Source: an uncultured bacterium (GTDB lineage: Bacteria > Cyanobacteriota > Vampirovibrionia > Gastranaerophilales > Gastranaerophilaceae). From it: a stretch of DNA of 63,171 bases. The stretch covers positions 1-63,171 of the forward strand of contig CASFNW010000018.1 in the NCBI GenBank assembly GCA_949296245.1, in the 5' to 3' direction. Below the pieces are notes generated by a model. The model was not told the origin of the DNA, made no database searches, and saw only the letters and a program-made list of their open reading frames with translations. Of the stretch, positions 38,261 through 46,554 are shown piece after piece. Numbering within the stretch: the stretch's first letter is position 1; each line of letters begins with the position of its first letter. The position numbers were made by a program, and so were the translations under genes.

Positions 38261-39227
38261 AAATGTACTTGTATATATAGAAATTGATGAAAACAAAGCT
38301 GCACGGGTTTCAAAAGAAATAATATCCCATGCTCTGTCTAATTTTTCTGATGCAGACATTAACGGCATAGTTTTAGCAGATGAACAGGCGATAAATCTTG
38401 CGCTTGATGATTTAAAAAAATGCGGGGTCAATAAGCTTTATATTCTTAAGGACAATCTTTTTGACACACACAGTACATGCTTATTTGCAGGCGTACTTGA
38501 AAGATTTATACTTGAAAATAAGCCGGATATACTCCTTATAGGCGCAACGCCTGACGGGAGAGATTTGGCTCCCAGATTAGCTTCAAAATTAAATATCGGG
38601 CTGACAGCAGACTGTACTGATTTGCAAGTGGACAGTGAGGGCAAGCTGCTTGCTACACGTCCGACTTATGGCGGAAAAATGATGGCGACGATAATATCAA
38701 AAACTTTACCCGATTTTGCAACAGTCCGTCCAGGAGCTTTTAAATACAATCCAAATGCAGTTCACAATGAACCGGAATTAGTTTATATTAATCCTGATAT
38801 TTCGGGCTTATCAAGCTTAATGGAAATTATTTCATCAGAAAATAAGCCAAGGATTGATGATTGGACATGCTCAGAGGTTATAATTGCAGGCGGTTTGGGC
38901 TTAAAAACAAAAGAAAATTTTGATTTAATTTACAAGCTGGCAGAATTACTAAAAGCAAAACCTGCTGCATCAAGAGCAGCAGTAGAGCAGGGATGGGCAC
39001 CTCAAGATATTCAAGTCGGACAAACAGGAAACTCTGTATCACCTAAATTATACATTGCCTTTGGCATATCAGGCGCTATGCAGCATACAGCCGGCATTAC
39101 AAATTCTGATAAGATAATTGCAGTAAATACTGATAAAGATGCTCCTATTATGCATACTGCTGATTTTGCAATACAAAGTGATGCAGTTGATATCATAAAT
39201 TCATTAATACAAAAGTTATCAAACTAG
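38253..39227 (+). CDS. etfA: Electron transfer flavoprotein subunit alpha
   Basis: Alpha subunit of ETF. The C-terminal FAD domain is textbook: SRAAVEQGWAPQDIQVGQTG, then KLYIAFGISGAMQHTAGI and IIAVNTDKDAPIMHTADFAI. The N-terminal half has the LLIGATPDGRDLAPRLASKL block. Length 324 aa is standard, without the extra ferredoxin domain seen in some electron-bifurcating forms. It overlaps etfB by 8 bases. Its 3' end overlaps the convergent response-regulator gene by 9 bases. Confidence 0.96.
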   Translation: MTKNVLVYIEIDENKAARVSKEIISHALSNFSDADINGIVLADEQAINLALDDLKKCGVNKLYILKDNLFDTHSTCLFAGVLERFILENKPDILLIGATPDGRDLAPRLASKLNIGLTADCTDLQVDSEGKLLATRPTYGGKMMATIISKTLPDFATVRPGAFKYNPNAVHNEPELVYINPDISGLSSLMEIISSENKPRIDDWTCSEVIIAGGLGLKTKENFDLIYKLAELLKAKPAASRAAVEQGWAPQDIQVGQTGNSVSPKLYIAFGISGAMQHTAGITNSDKIIAVNTDKDAPIMHTADFAIQSDAVDIINSLIQKLSN

Positions 39228-39881
39228 ACCTTCTTTAATAGCCTTAACAGCCGCCTGAGTTCTGTCATCGACAACAAGTTTTTGTATTATGTTGCAGACA
39301 TGTGCTTTTGCAGTATGTTCACTAATCGTTAACGTAGATGCAATTTCAGCGTTTGATTGCCCGTCTACTACTAACTTTAGAACTTCATATTCCCTTTCGG
39401 TCAAATTGGCATGCTGGGCTCTAAAAGCAGCTCTGGAATTCTGTTTCTGTGGTATAAAACACGACGATTTATCCCTTATAAGAGGTACAATCTGTGGGTC
39501 AAGCCAAATAGCGCCTTTATCTACAGATTTTATAACCATTGTAAGAAATTCTGTATTTATGTCTTTTAGTACATAGGCATAAGCCCCGGCGCTTAAAGCG
39601 TCCATGACCTCTTTTTCATCAATATGCGAGGTTAACATCATAATTTTCTGTTCTAAATTATTAGCTAATATACGCCTTGTGGCTTCAATACCGGAAATAT
39701 CAGGCAGACCTATATCCATAAGAATAACGTCAGGATTCATTACCTTAGCCTTCTCAACAGCGTCCTTGCCATTATCTGCTTCTGCAATGACTTTTATATC
39801 ATCTGTATCATTAAAAAGCGATCTTAATCCAACTCTTAGCAGCTTATGATCTTCTACCATAAGAATAGATATAGATTTCAT
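39219..39881 (-). CDS. NarL/LuxR-family response regulator
   Basis: Two-component response regulator. The receiver domain (1-120) has acidic residues at about 10-11, the phospho-accepting Asp at about 56 (VILMDIGLPDISG), Thr/Ser in MLTSH and Lys in YVLKDIN. The C-terminal LuxR-type helix-turn-helix (about 150-210) reads LTEREYEVLKLVVDGQSNAE then TISEHTAKAHVCNI. The start at 39881 is supported by AGAGGG about 8 bases upstream. No sensor kinase lies beside it, so it is an orphan here. The upstream intergenic region contains an array of operator-like repeats (40012-40173), possibly its own targets. Confidence 0.93.
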   Translation of the reverse strand: MKSISILMVEDHKLLRVGLRSLFNDTDDIKVIAEADNGKDAVEKAKVMNPDVILMDIGLPDISGIEATRRILANNLEQKIMMLTSHIDEKEVMDALSAGAYAYVLKDINTEFLTMVIKSVDKGAIWLDPQIVPLIRDKSSCFIPQKQNSRAAFRAQHANLTEREYEVLKLVVDGQSNAEIASTLTISEHTAKAHVCNIIQKLVVDDRTQAAVKAIKEGLV

Positions 39882-40201
39882 AATATATCCCTCTCTCAAA
39901 ATATTTTCTAACTAAAATATAATTTAAGTGCAGTATTACATCATCACCAAAAAATAAAATTAAATATCATAATTTTTTATTTTAAAAATTTAAACTTTAT
40001 GTATAACGTCTCGATATATAATGATAATGTGCGTTGTGTAGCAAATTTATTGATATATTACTATACGATATATAACGATAACAAATAATCGTATTTGCTC
40101 TTTTGTTGTGTAGTGTTATCGCTATATAACTACGCGATATATATGGATAATATTATGTTAAATATTATCCATAATATAAAATAAAATTTATAATAATAGA
40201 C
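39882..40201. promoter_or_regulatory. Divergent regulatory region with repeated 16-bp motif
   Basis: Three direct copies of CGATATATA-N2-GATAA occur at 40012-40027, 40066-40081 and 40135-40150, and an inverted variant at 40116-40128. TATATAACGATAACA (40069-40083) faces TGTTATCGCTATATA (40114-40128), 14 of 15 bases matching. GTTGTGTAG is repeated at 40033 and 40105. A perfect 13-bp palindrome arm pair lies at 40142-40173. The array lies between the response regulator and mnmD, whose starts point away from it. Confidence 0.6.
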
Positions 40202-41293
40202 ATGATTAATGATTCAAATAAACATTATAAATTTATATTTACCCAAGATGGTTCGACAGGATTGTATAATTACGATGCAGACGATATATATCACTCAATA
40301 TTCGGGGCAAAAGAGGAAGCTGAGACCAAGTTTGTACGTCCGCTAAATCTAAAAAATTTTTTTATCAAAAAACAAGAAATAAAAGTTTTGGATATATGTT
40401 ATGGGATAGGCTATAATACAAAAGCTCTGCTAAAAAAATTAATCCAAATAAAATATAAAGGAAAAATCAAAATAGATTTGCTTGAATATGACAAAGAGCT
40501 TGTTCTTGCCTCACCATTTATAAAAGACGGATTCTTTAAGCAATATCCGCAAATATCATTTATGCTATTTAATGCATTATTTGACGAAATATCAAATGAC
40601 TCAAATCTTGTATCAGGCATATTGTGTGATAAAAATAATAGAAAATTTTTAGAGCCATTTTACAGGGCATTTATCAAACGTTTTTTACTTGTGAGGTATG
40701 TTTGTATACCTGAACACATCTTAGAAGCCTTCTTACATAATATATATTATCATTGTATATCGCAGCGCAATAAAAAGCCTGTAAAACGCATTAGAAACAA
40801 CAATTTTGTTTTAACGCCATATTTTGATGATGCAAGAAATACAATAAAGCGGCTTACAGGAGAATATGATATTATATTTTTAGATGCTTTTACGCCATCC
40901 AAACTTCCTACTTTATGGTCTTTGGAATTTTTTATGGAGCTGTATAGACTATCTTCATTCGATTGCATACTTGTTACTTACTCAAATTCTGCTGCTGTCA
41001 GACACGCAATGCTGGACTCAGGTTATTATGTAGGGAAATTATTTGACAAAGATAAAAGGCACTGCGGTACGATTGCATCTAAAAATCCGGATTTGATAGA
41101 AAATAAATTAGACGGCTATGATATCGGATTAATAAATACTGCAGCCGGTGTTTATTATAAAGACAAAGATTTATGCTGCAGTGCCGAGGAAATACTCAAG
41201 GAACATGAGAAAAGAAAAAAATGTTTGAATCTTGAATCGTCAAGCCAGTATATAAAACGAAATAAAAAGGAGCAAACACATGCCTGTGTATGA
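40202..41293 (+). CDS. mnmD: MnmD-like tRNA mnm5U34 methyltransferase
   Basis: Resembles the methyltransferase half of MnmC (stand-alone MnmD), which completes mnm5 modification at the wobble uridine of certain tRNAs using SAM. Support: LDICYGIGYNTKALL (SAM motif I, about 62-76), YDIIFLDAFTPSKLPTLW and ILVTYSNSAAVRHAMLDSG, which are family hallmarks. A charged insert at about 160-210 and a C-terminal tail make it longer (363 aa) than minimal MnmD. No obvious ribosome site is visible. It overlaps the following FAD oxidoreductase by 14 bases, an arrangement that recalls the two halves of fused MnmC. Confidence 0.88.
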   Translation: MINDSNKHYKFIFTQDGSTGLYNYDADDIYHSIFGAKEEAETKFVRPLNLKNFFIKKQEIKVLDICYGIGYNTKALLKKLIQIKYKGKIKIDLLEYDKELVLASPFIKDGFFKQYPQISFMLFNALFDEISNDSNLVSGILCDKNNRKFLEPFYRAFIKRFLLVRYVCIPEHILEAFLHNIYYHCISQRNKKPVKRIRNNNFVLTPYFDDARNTIKRLTGEYDIIFLDAFTPSKLPTLWSLEFFMELYRLSSFDCILVTYSNSAAVRHAMLDSGYYVGKLFDKDKRHCGTIASKNPDLIENKLDGYDIGLINTAAGVYYKDKDLCCSAEEILKEHEKRKKCLNLESSSQYIKRNKKEQTHACV

Positions 41294-42551
41294 TTTAGTA
41301 GTTTGCGGAGGCGGAACATCAGGTGTTGCCGCAGGATACATTGCCGCAAAATACGGCTTAAGAACACTTATAATTGAAAAAAATATTCATTTAGGCGGTA
41401 CTATAACTTCCGCGCTGGTTATTCCCGCAATGAAATCAAACACAATGAATATAAACTGCGAGTTTTATAACGACTTTATAAAGGAACTGCAGAAATATAA
41501 CGCACAAATCACTTACGGAGACGGAAACAGCGGCTGGTTTAATCCTGAACTTGCCAAAATTGCACTTGATACCATGCTGGAGAGAGCAGGGTGTGAAATT
41601 TTATATGATACAGAAATAGTTGGTGCTATTTCTGATAAAAATCATGTACAGTCGGTCGGTTTGATGTCAAAGATGTTATCGCTACATATCGAATCGAATT
41701 ATTTTTTAGACGCAACAGGCGATGGAAATTTTTCTTATATTTTAAAAAATGAAATTCTTGAAAATTTTTCTTGCAGACAGCCGATGACATTGCGGTTTCA
41801 TGTTTCGGGAATAGATTTACAAAAATTTTCAGACTGGCTTATGGATTTTGACAAAGACAGAAATGTTACAACCTCATACAATATTGACGGAGCTATGCAC
41901 CTTTCTACGGCGTGTACATGGGATAAAGACAAAAAATGGGCATTGCGGCCGATATTTGAGGAAGGTATAGTAAAAGGACTTATACAGGAAGAGGATGCGT
42001 CATATTTCCAATTGTTTACAGTGCCTTCTATGCCGGGTACTGTTTCATTGAACTGTCCGAGAATCCTTTTAGATGCCGATACAGATCCTCTCGACCCATT
42101 TGCAAGGTCAAAAGCCCTTATAATGGCAAGACAGCAGATTTGGCGTCTTTATACCTTCATGAAAGCGAGTTTTCCGGGCTTTGAACAATCATATATATCA
42201 AATATCGCGGATATGATTGGCATCAGAGAATCAAGAAGGGTAAAAGGTCAAAAAATATATACGAAAGAAGATATTTTAAGCGGAAATACTTATAATAATC
42301 CTGTATTGCACGCTGATTACCCGATTGATATCCATTCTTATAAAAAAGATTCATCAACTCTGCAGCACACAAAAGTTGACTACGAACTGCCTATAGAATG
42401 TCTAAAATCAGCTGATTTTGACAATCTTTATATAGCAGGGCGGCATCTGTCATCTGACTTTAGTGCACAGGCTGCTTTACGTATACAGACTTCTTGCTTT
42501 TCAATGGGCGAGGCAGTGGCGAGAGATGTAGTTAATATTTTAAGGCCGTAA
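41280..42551 (+). CDS. FAD-dependent oxidoreductase (FAD_oxidored type)
   Basis: Begins with a dinucleotide-binding motif, LVVCGGGTSGVAAGYIAAKY, then IIEKNIHLGGTITSALV, which places it in the PF12831-like group of FAD enzymes. FLDATGDGNFS and the C-terminal LYIAGRHLSSDFSAQAALR are also typical. AAAGGAG lies just before the ATG. Its start lies within mnmD, so the two are translated together. MnmC in enterobacteria is a fusion of a methyltransferase with an FAD-dependent oxidase, so this protein may supply the missing oxidase activity on cmnm5U34; it belongs to a different FAD family, and this is inference. Confidence 0.85.
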   Translation: MPVYDLVVCGGGTSGVAAGYIAAKYGLRTLIIEKNIHLGGTITSALVIPAMKSNTMNINCEFYNDFIKELQKYNAQITYGDGNSGWFNPELAKIALDTMLERAGCEILYDTEIVGAISDKNHVQSVGLMSKMLSLHIESNYFLDATGDGNFSYILKNEILENFSCRQPMTLRFHVSGIDLQKFSDWLMDFDKDRNVTTSYNIDGAMHLSTACTWDKDKKWALRPIFEEGIVKGLIQEEDASYFQLFTVPSMPGTVSLNCPRILLDADTDPLDPFARSKALIMARQQIWRLYTFMKASFPGFEQSYISNIADMIGIRESRRVKGQKIYTKEDILSGNTYNNPVLHADYPIDIHSYKKDSSTLQHTKVDYELPIECLKSADFDNLYIAGRHLSSDFSAQAALRIQTSCFSMGEAVARDVVNILRP

Positions 42552-42572
42552 TTTTTGTGCTAAATTGTTATT

Positions 42573-43226
42573 ATGTTTACAGGCTTGATTGAAGACACAG
42601 GAAAAGTTATTAATGCTTCATTTTCTGACGGAGCATTGTATCTTGAGATAGAATCAGCAAAACTTGCGCAGGAAATTAAAATCGGTGACAGTGTTGCAAT
42701 AAACGGCGCCTGCCAAACTGTTACTGACAAAACGCGCAGCACTTTTAAAGTTTTTGCGTCTGCGCAGACTCTGTCCGTTACTACTTTTAATGACATAAAT
42801 AAAGGACATTTTGTTAATCTGGAAAGAGCTATGCGCCTTTCAGACAGGCTTGACGGCCATATAGTGACAGGGCATGTGGACGGAACAGCAGTTGTTGAAG
42901 AAATAAATAAAACGGGTGACTCAATTTTATTTACATTTACAACACAGGATACACTGTGTAAACAGATTGTAAAAAAAGGTTCTGTAGCAATAGACGGAAT
43001 CAGTTTGACAGTATTTGATACAAATAAGAATACATTTATAATTGCAGTTATTCCACATACTTTTGATAATACCTGTATTAAATTTTATAAAAAGGGAACA
43101 CAAGTCAATCTGGAGACTGATATACTGGCTAAATATGTTGAAAAATATTTATTATCGAATGATAATATTAAAGATAATTCATCAGCAATTAATATGAATT
43201 TATTAGAGAAGAACGGATTTATTTAA
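42573..43226 (+). CDS. ribE: Riboflavin synthase, alpha chain
   Basis: Dismutates two 6,7-dimethyl-8-ribityllumazine molecules to riboflavin. Two lumazine-binding repeats are visible: MFTGLIEDTGKVINA with IGDSVAINGACQTV, and then DGHIVTGHVDGTAVV with GSVAIDGISLTVFD. Length 217 aa is standard. It overlaps the ribBA start by one base. ribD and ribH are not in the window. The gene lies 21 bases past the FAD oxidoreductase. Confidence 0.97.
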   Translation: MFTGLIEDTGKVINASFSDGALYLEIESAKLAQEIKIGDSVAINGACQTVTDKTRSTFKVFASAQTLSVTTFNDINKGHFVNLERAMRLSDRLDGHIVTGHVDGTAVVEEINKTGDSILFTFTTQDTLCKQIVKKGSVAIDGISLTVFDTNKNTFIIAVIPHTFDNTCIKFYKKGTQVNLETDILAKYVEKYLLSNDNIKDNSSAINMNLLEKNGFI

Positions 43227-44497
43227 TGTCATTACTTGAAAATATAAAGGATGTATTTAACAAGGACACTTCTTTTCGCTTTGACAGTGTAGAAGATGCT
43301 ATAGCAACTATTAAAAAAGGCGGAATGGTAATAGTAGCAGATGATGAGTCAAGAGAAAATGAAGGCGATTTAATTTGTGCTGCCGAGTTTGCAACACCTG
43401 AAAACGTTAATTTTATGATTACCGAGGCCAAGGGAGTGCTTTGTGCACCTATAAGTAAAGCCAGAGCAAGAAAACTCGGTCTTGATTTTATGGTAAAGAA
43501 TAATACAGATATAAAAGGTACTGCATTTACCCAGAGTATTGATGCCGACCCGAAATACGGTGTTACAACAGGCGTTTCCGCTTATGACCGTTCAGTTACG
43601 CTCAAACTATTAGCAGATGACAATACACTTCCTGTTGATTTAAGACAGCCCGGACATATTTTCCCGCTTATTGCAAAAGAAGGCGGAGTTCTGGAAAGAG
43701 TCGGACACACAGAGGCGTCTGTTGATTTATGCAGACTTGCGGGGTTGAAAGACGCGGCTGTGTGCTGTGAAATAGTTAATCCAGACGGCACAATGGCAAG
43801 ACGTGATGATTTGCGTAAATTTGCTGATAAGCACAATATGAAATTTATAACTGTTGCTCAGCTTATTGCATACAGACTAAAAAATGAAAAATTAATGATA
43901 AGAGAAGCAGAAGTTACACTGCCTACTGCTTTTGGAACATTCAGGCTGTTAGGCTACAGACATGCTCTTACGGGGCAGGAACACGTGGCTCTTTTAAAAG
44001 ATGACGGTTCTGATAAAACGCCTCTAGTCAGAATGCATAGTATTTGCCTTACAGGGGACACATTCCACAGCCTCAGATGCGACTGTAACAGCCAGCTGCA
44101 AAACTCAATGAAAATGATTGATAAATACGGTAAAGGTGCTGTTGTCTACTTAATGAATCACGAAGGAAGAGGTATAGGAATCGTCAATAAAATAAAAGCT
44201 TATGCTCTTCAGGACCAGGGAGAAGATACAGTACAGGCTAACCTGTCACTTGGATTTAACTCGGATTTAAGAGATTACGGTGACGGTGCGCAGATTCTAC
44301 TTGATTTAGGATTTAAGAAGTTTAAGCTTATTACTAACAACCCGCAAAAAATAATAGGTCTTGAGGGTTACGGACTTGAAATTGCTGAACGTGTACAGGT
44401 TGAATCCGAGTGCACGAAGTATAACTACAGATATTTATGTACAAAAGCCAATAAAATGCATCACATGCTTGATATAAACAAAATGGAGCAAAAATAA
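43226..44497 (+). CDS. ribBA: Bifunctional DHBP synthase / GTP cyclohydrolase II
   Basis: The N-terminal domain (about 1-215) makes 3,4-dihydroxy-2-butanone 4-phosphate: VIVADDESRENEGDLICAAE and then GHTEASVDLCRLAGL. The C-terminal domain is GTP cyclohydrolase II with the zinc-binding CLTGDTFHSLRCDCNSQL and the HEGRGIGIVNKIKAY block. At 423 aa both halves are complete, and key residues appear intact. The ATG overlaps the ribE stop, and its own stop overlaps the next ATG (TAATG), so ribE, ribBA and the GNAT gene are coupled. Confidence 0.97.
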   Translation: MSLLENIKDVFNKDTSFRFDSVEDAIATIKKGGMVIVADDESRENEGDLICAAEFATPENVNFMITEAKGVLCAPISKARARKLGLDFMVKNNTDIKGTAFTQSIDADPKYGVTTGVSAYDRSVTLKLLADDNTLPVDLRQPGHIFPLIAKEGGVLERVGHTEASVDLCRLAGLKDAAVCCEIVNPDGTMARRDDLRKFADKHNMKFITVAQLIAYRLKNEKLMIREAEVTLPTAFGTFRLLGYRHALTGQEHVALLKDDGSDKTPLVRMHSICLTGDTFHSLRCDCNSQLQNSMKMIDKYGKGAVVYLMNHEGRGIGIVNKIKAYALQDQGEDTVQANLSLGFNSDLRDYGDGAQILLDLGFKKFKLITNNPQKIIGLEGYGLEIAERVQVESECTKYNYRYLCTKANKMHHMLDINKMEQK

Positions 44498-45477
44498 TGC
44501 CGGAAACAATAACATACAAAGTTCAGGAATATACAGATGAAATAAAGAATATTTTTAGAGGCGTATATAACGACTTTAAAAGCAAAGCATATTCTGAATA
44601 TAAATTTGAACTGGAGCCTCTTGATTTTGAAGAATTTACAGCCAGTGTCAATGAAGGGCTAATTAAGTGTCTTATACTTATGGAAGATGAAATTCCAACA
44701 GCTTTTATGGTCTATACGACAGAAATAAGCGAAGCTTTAGAGCTTAATATGATACACTGCATAGGTGATGAAAAATTAAATGAAAAAAGAAAACTGCTTA
44801 TGCAAAAGTTTCTGGAAGTGAATGAGGAACTGCTTAAAGAAAAAGTTGTTACTTACCCGATGTTAGGTTCACAGGAAGAATTTACACCGGAGATAACAAA
44901 ATATGGCTTTAAACTTATAGGTCTTGCTGTGGAACGATTTGAATTCGGAAATATAAAATCCATAGAAATCTTTAAAGCGTATAAACAGCGCAGCCTTCCT
45001 GACGGATACAGCATTGTAAAATGGGATTCCAAATACAATGATGATATTGTAAAAATCATCAATAATTCTTTTAAAGAAACATCTGATGCACTATTTGACC
45101 CCAGATTTTTATCAGAAGCCGGCAGCAAAGATATCTTAAACAAGATAGTGACAGACATATACGGCAGATTTTTGCCCGACTGCACCAGCGTTTTGTTATA
45201 CAATGACAAGCCTGTTGGTATATGTTTTGCAAATATCACAGCAGGACGTATTGCCAATATTCCGCTTATTGGAATGGGAAAAGAACACTGTTCAAAAGGA
45301 CTGGGTGAAGCAATGCTGTATAATACAATAAAAGGCCTTACTGACATGCATTTAAGTATGCTTTCCGAGGTGAATGCCAGTACGGAAACAGATAACTATC
45401 CGGCATTAAAAATGTACAGAAGACTCGGATTTAAAGAAGATTATTATTATACACAGGCTTATAGACCCATAAAATAG
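44497..45477 (+). CDS. GNAT-family N-acetyltransferase
   Basis: Acetyl-CoA dependent acyltransferase fold. The C-terminal half (about 170-326) is a recognisable GNAT domain, with IGMGKEHCSKGLGEAMLYNT as the acetyl-CoA-binding region and LSEVNASTETDNYPALKMYR then RLGFKED. The N-terminal half may be a second, degenerate GNAT domain. Substrate unknown. It is coupled to ribBA by a one-base overlap; a link to flavin metabolism is not otherwise indicated. Confidence 0.82.
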   Translation: MPETITYKVQEYTDEIKNIFRGVYNDFKSKAYSEYKFELEPLDFEEFTASVNEGLIKCLILMEDEIPTAFMVYTTEISEALELNMIHCIGDEKLNEKRKLLMQKFLEVNEELLKEKVVTYPMLGSQEEFTPEITKYGFKLIGLAVERFEFGNIKSIEIFKAYKQRSLPDGYSIVKWDSKYNDDIVKIINNSFKETSDALFDPRFLSEAGSKDILNKIVTDIYGRFLPDCTSVLLYNDKPVGICFANITAGRIANIPLIGMGKEHCSKGLGEAMLYNTIKGLTDMHLSMLSEVNASTETDNYPALKMYRRLGFKEDYYYTQAYRPIK

Positions 45478-45736
45478 TTGTCTGAGGCGGCCTCGCTTGT
45501 ATGAGTGGTACACGGAGTGCGAATGGCGCCAAGTCTAGCATTTTACGGAAGTGACCCCATGCACTTGTTGGCTGTGCCAGACTTATTGTTAAATGTTGAA
45601 CTTGTTTATTGCACAGGTTCAACAAGTAGTCGGAGTCAGTTGACTATATAAAATTTTTACAAATTTTAATAAAGCCTAAAGTATCATACATATATGACCG
45701 ATATTTATTAAGAACATACATCCTGGAGGTCATTAT
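45478..45736. other. Intergenic region with nested stems, candidate structured RNA
   Basis: The segment 45484-45645 is richer in G+C than its surroundings and holds several stems: GAGGC-G-GCCTC (45484-45494); AAGTCT (45531-45536) with AGACTT (45579-45584) enclosing AAGTG (45549-45553) with CACTT (45562-45566); and a 12-bp stem TGTTGAACTTGT (45594-45605) with ACAGGTTCAACA (45613-45624). AGTCAGTTGACT closes the region. No reading frame of note was found. Confidence 0.4.
45484..45645 (+). ncRNA. Candidate structured RNA
   Basis: The four stems listed for this intergenic region would form a compact fold of about 160 bases. No T run follows, so an intrinsic end is not evident. Strand is a guess from the flanking gene directions; G-T pairing in the 12-bp stem suits the plus strand. 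I know no RNA family that matches. Confidence 0.3.
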
Positions 45737-46552
45737 ATGTTATTCGGCGGAATAACTTCTTTTCCAACATCTAACACACATCTGTCAAAAATAGATAAAG
45801 CTGCATCTGTTACAAACAACGATGAATTGCAATTGGCTCAAAATAAGACTACAGTTGCCGAATGTAATACTAATAACAAGGATTACACTCTGGAGATGGC
45901 ACCGCTTGCTGATATAGCGCAAAAAATGACGGATAATGTAAATATAGCGTCAAAACTGAATGCAAATGAATTGACAACAGTTATAATGAACGCTGCCTCA
46001 AAAGTGCACAGCATAATTGGCTCTGTTAAATCAACAATAGCAGGATATGCTTCGCAAATTTCAATGCTTTTAAATAATCCTTTTTTAAGTGATGACGATA
46101 TAAACAGGCAAATAAAGCTACTTGAAGATAAAATTAAAGCAACTGTAGAAGAAGCACAATTTAAAATAATGACACTTTATTCTGTATCGGAAATATTAAT
46201 GGCACTTATTTCAACATTTTCTGCGCGGGGAGAAACATGTTTTAATACTGAAGAAATTACAACTTCACTTACTCAGGTTATAAACGGTATTAATACAAAA
46301 CCGTCTGACTTCACCGGTGCTGAAGATAAACAGGATTTGTATAATATAATTGATGAAAATCAAGACAACCTCTTTAGCCCTGCGGCACAGTCAAAAATTG
46401 ATGAAACTACAACAAAGCTGGATGATAAAATCAAGGATTGCGAGACAAAGCTTAAAAGCACACAACTAAGTAAAGACGAGGAAAAGCAATTAAAGCTCGA
46501 ACTTCTTATCTATAAAGCTGAAAAAAGAATATTTACTCTTCTTGCAAATTAA
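45737..46552 (+). CDS. Hypothetical helical protein, 271 aa
   Basis: Not recognised. All-helical appearance, with a long hydrophobic-periodic middle (about 90-160) and a Lys/Glu-rich coiled coil at about 215-270 (LDDKIKDCETKLKSTQLS). No signal peptide or clear membrane helix. GGAGG lies 7 bases before the ATG, a strong site. It ends 2 bases from the convergent gene at 46555. Likely lineage-specific. Confidence 0.7.
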   Translation: MLFGGITSFPTSNTHLSKIDKAASVTNNDELQLAQNKTTVAECNTNNKDYTLEMAPLADIAQKMTDNVNIASKLNANELTTVIMNAASKVHSIIGSVKSTIAGYASQISMLLNNPFLSDDDINRQIKLLEDKIKATVEEAQFKIMTLYSVSEILMALISTFSARGETCFNTEEITTSLTQVINGINTKPSDFTGAEDKQDLYNIIDENQDNLFSPAAQSKIDETTTKLDDKIKDCETKLKSTQLSKDEEKQLKLELLIYKAEKRIFTLLAN

Positions 46553-46554
46553 AT

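Noticed and set aside
40142..40173. The perfect palindrome and near-match TTATCCATA as an origin of replication.
   Set aside because: Only one near DnaA box and no dnaA, dnaN, gidA or rpmH nearby; an operator role is simpler.
42573..44497. An FMN riboswitch controlling ribE-ribBA.
   Set aside because: Only 21 bases separate ribE from the upstream FAD gene, leaving no room for the aptamer.
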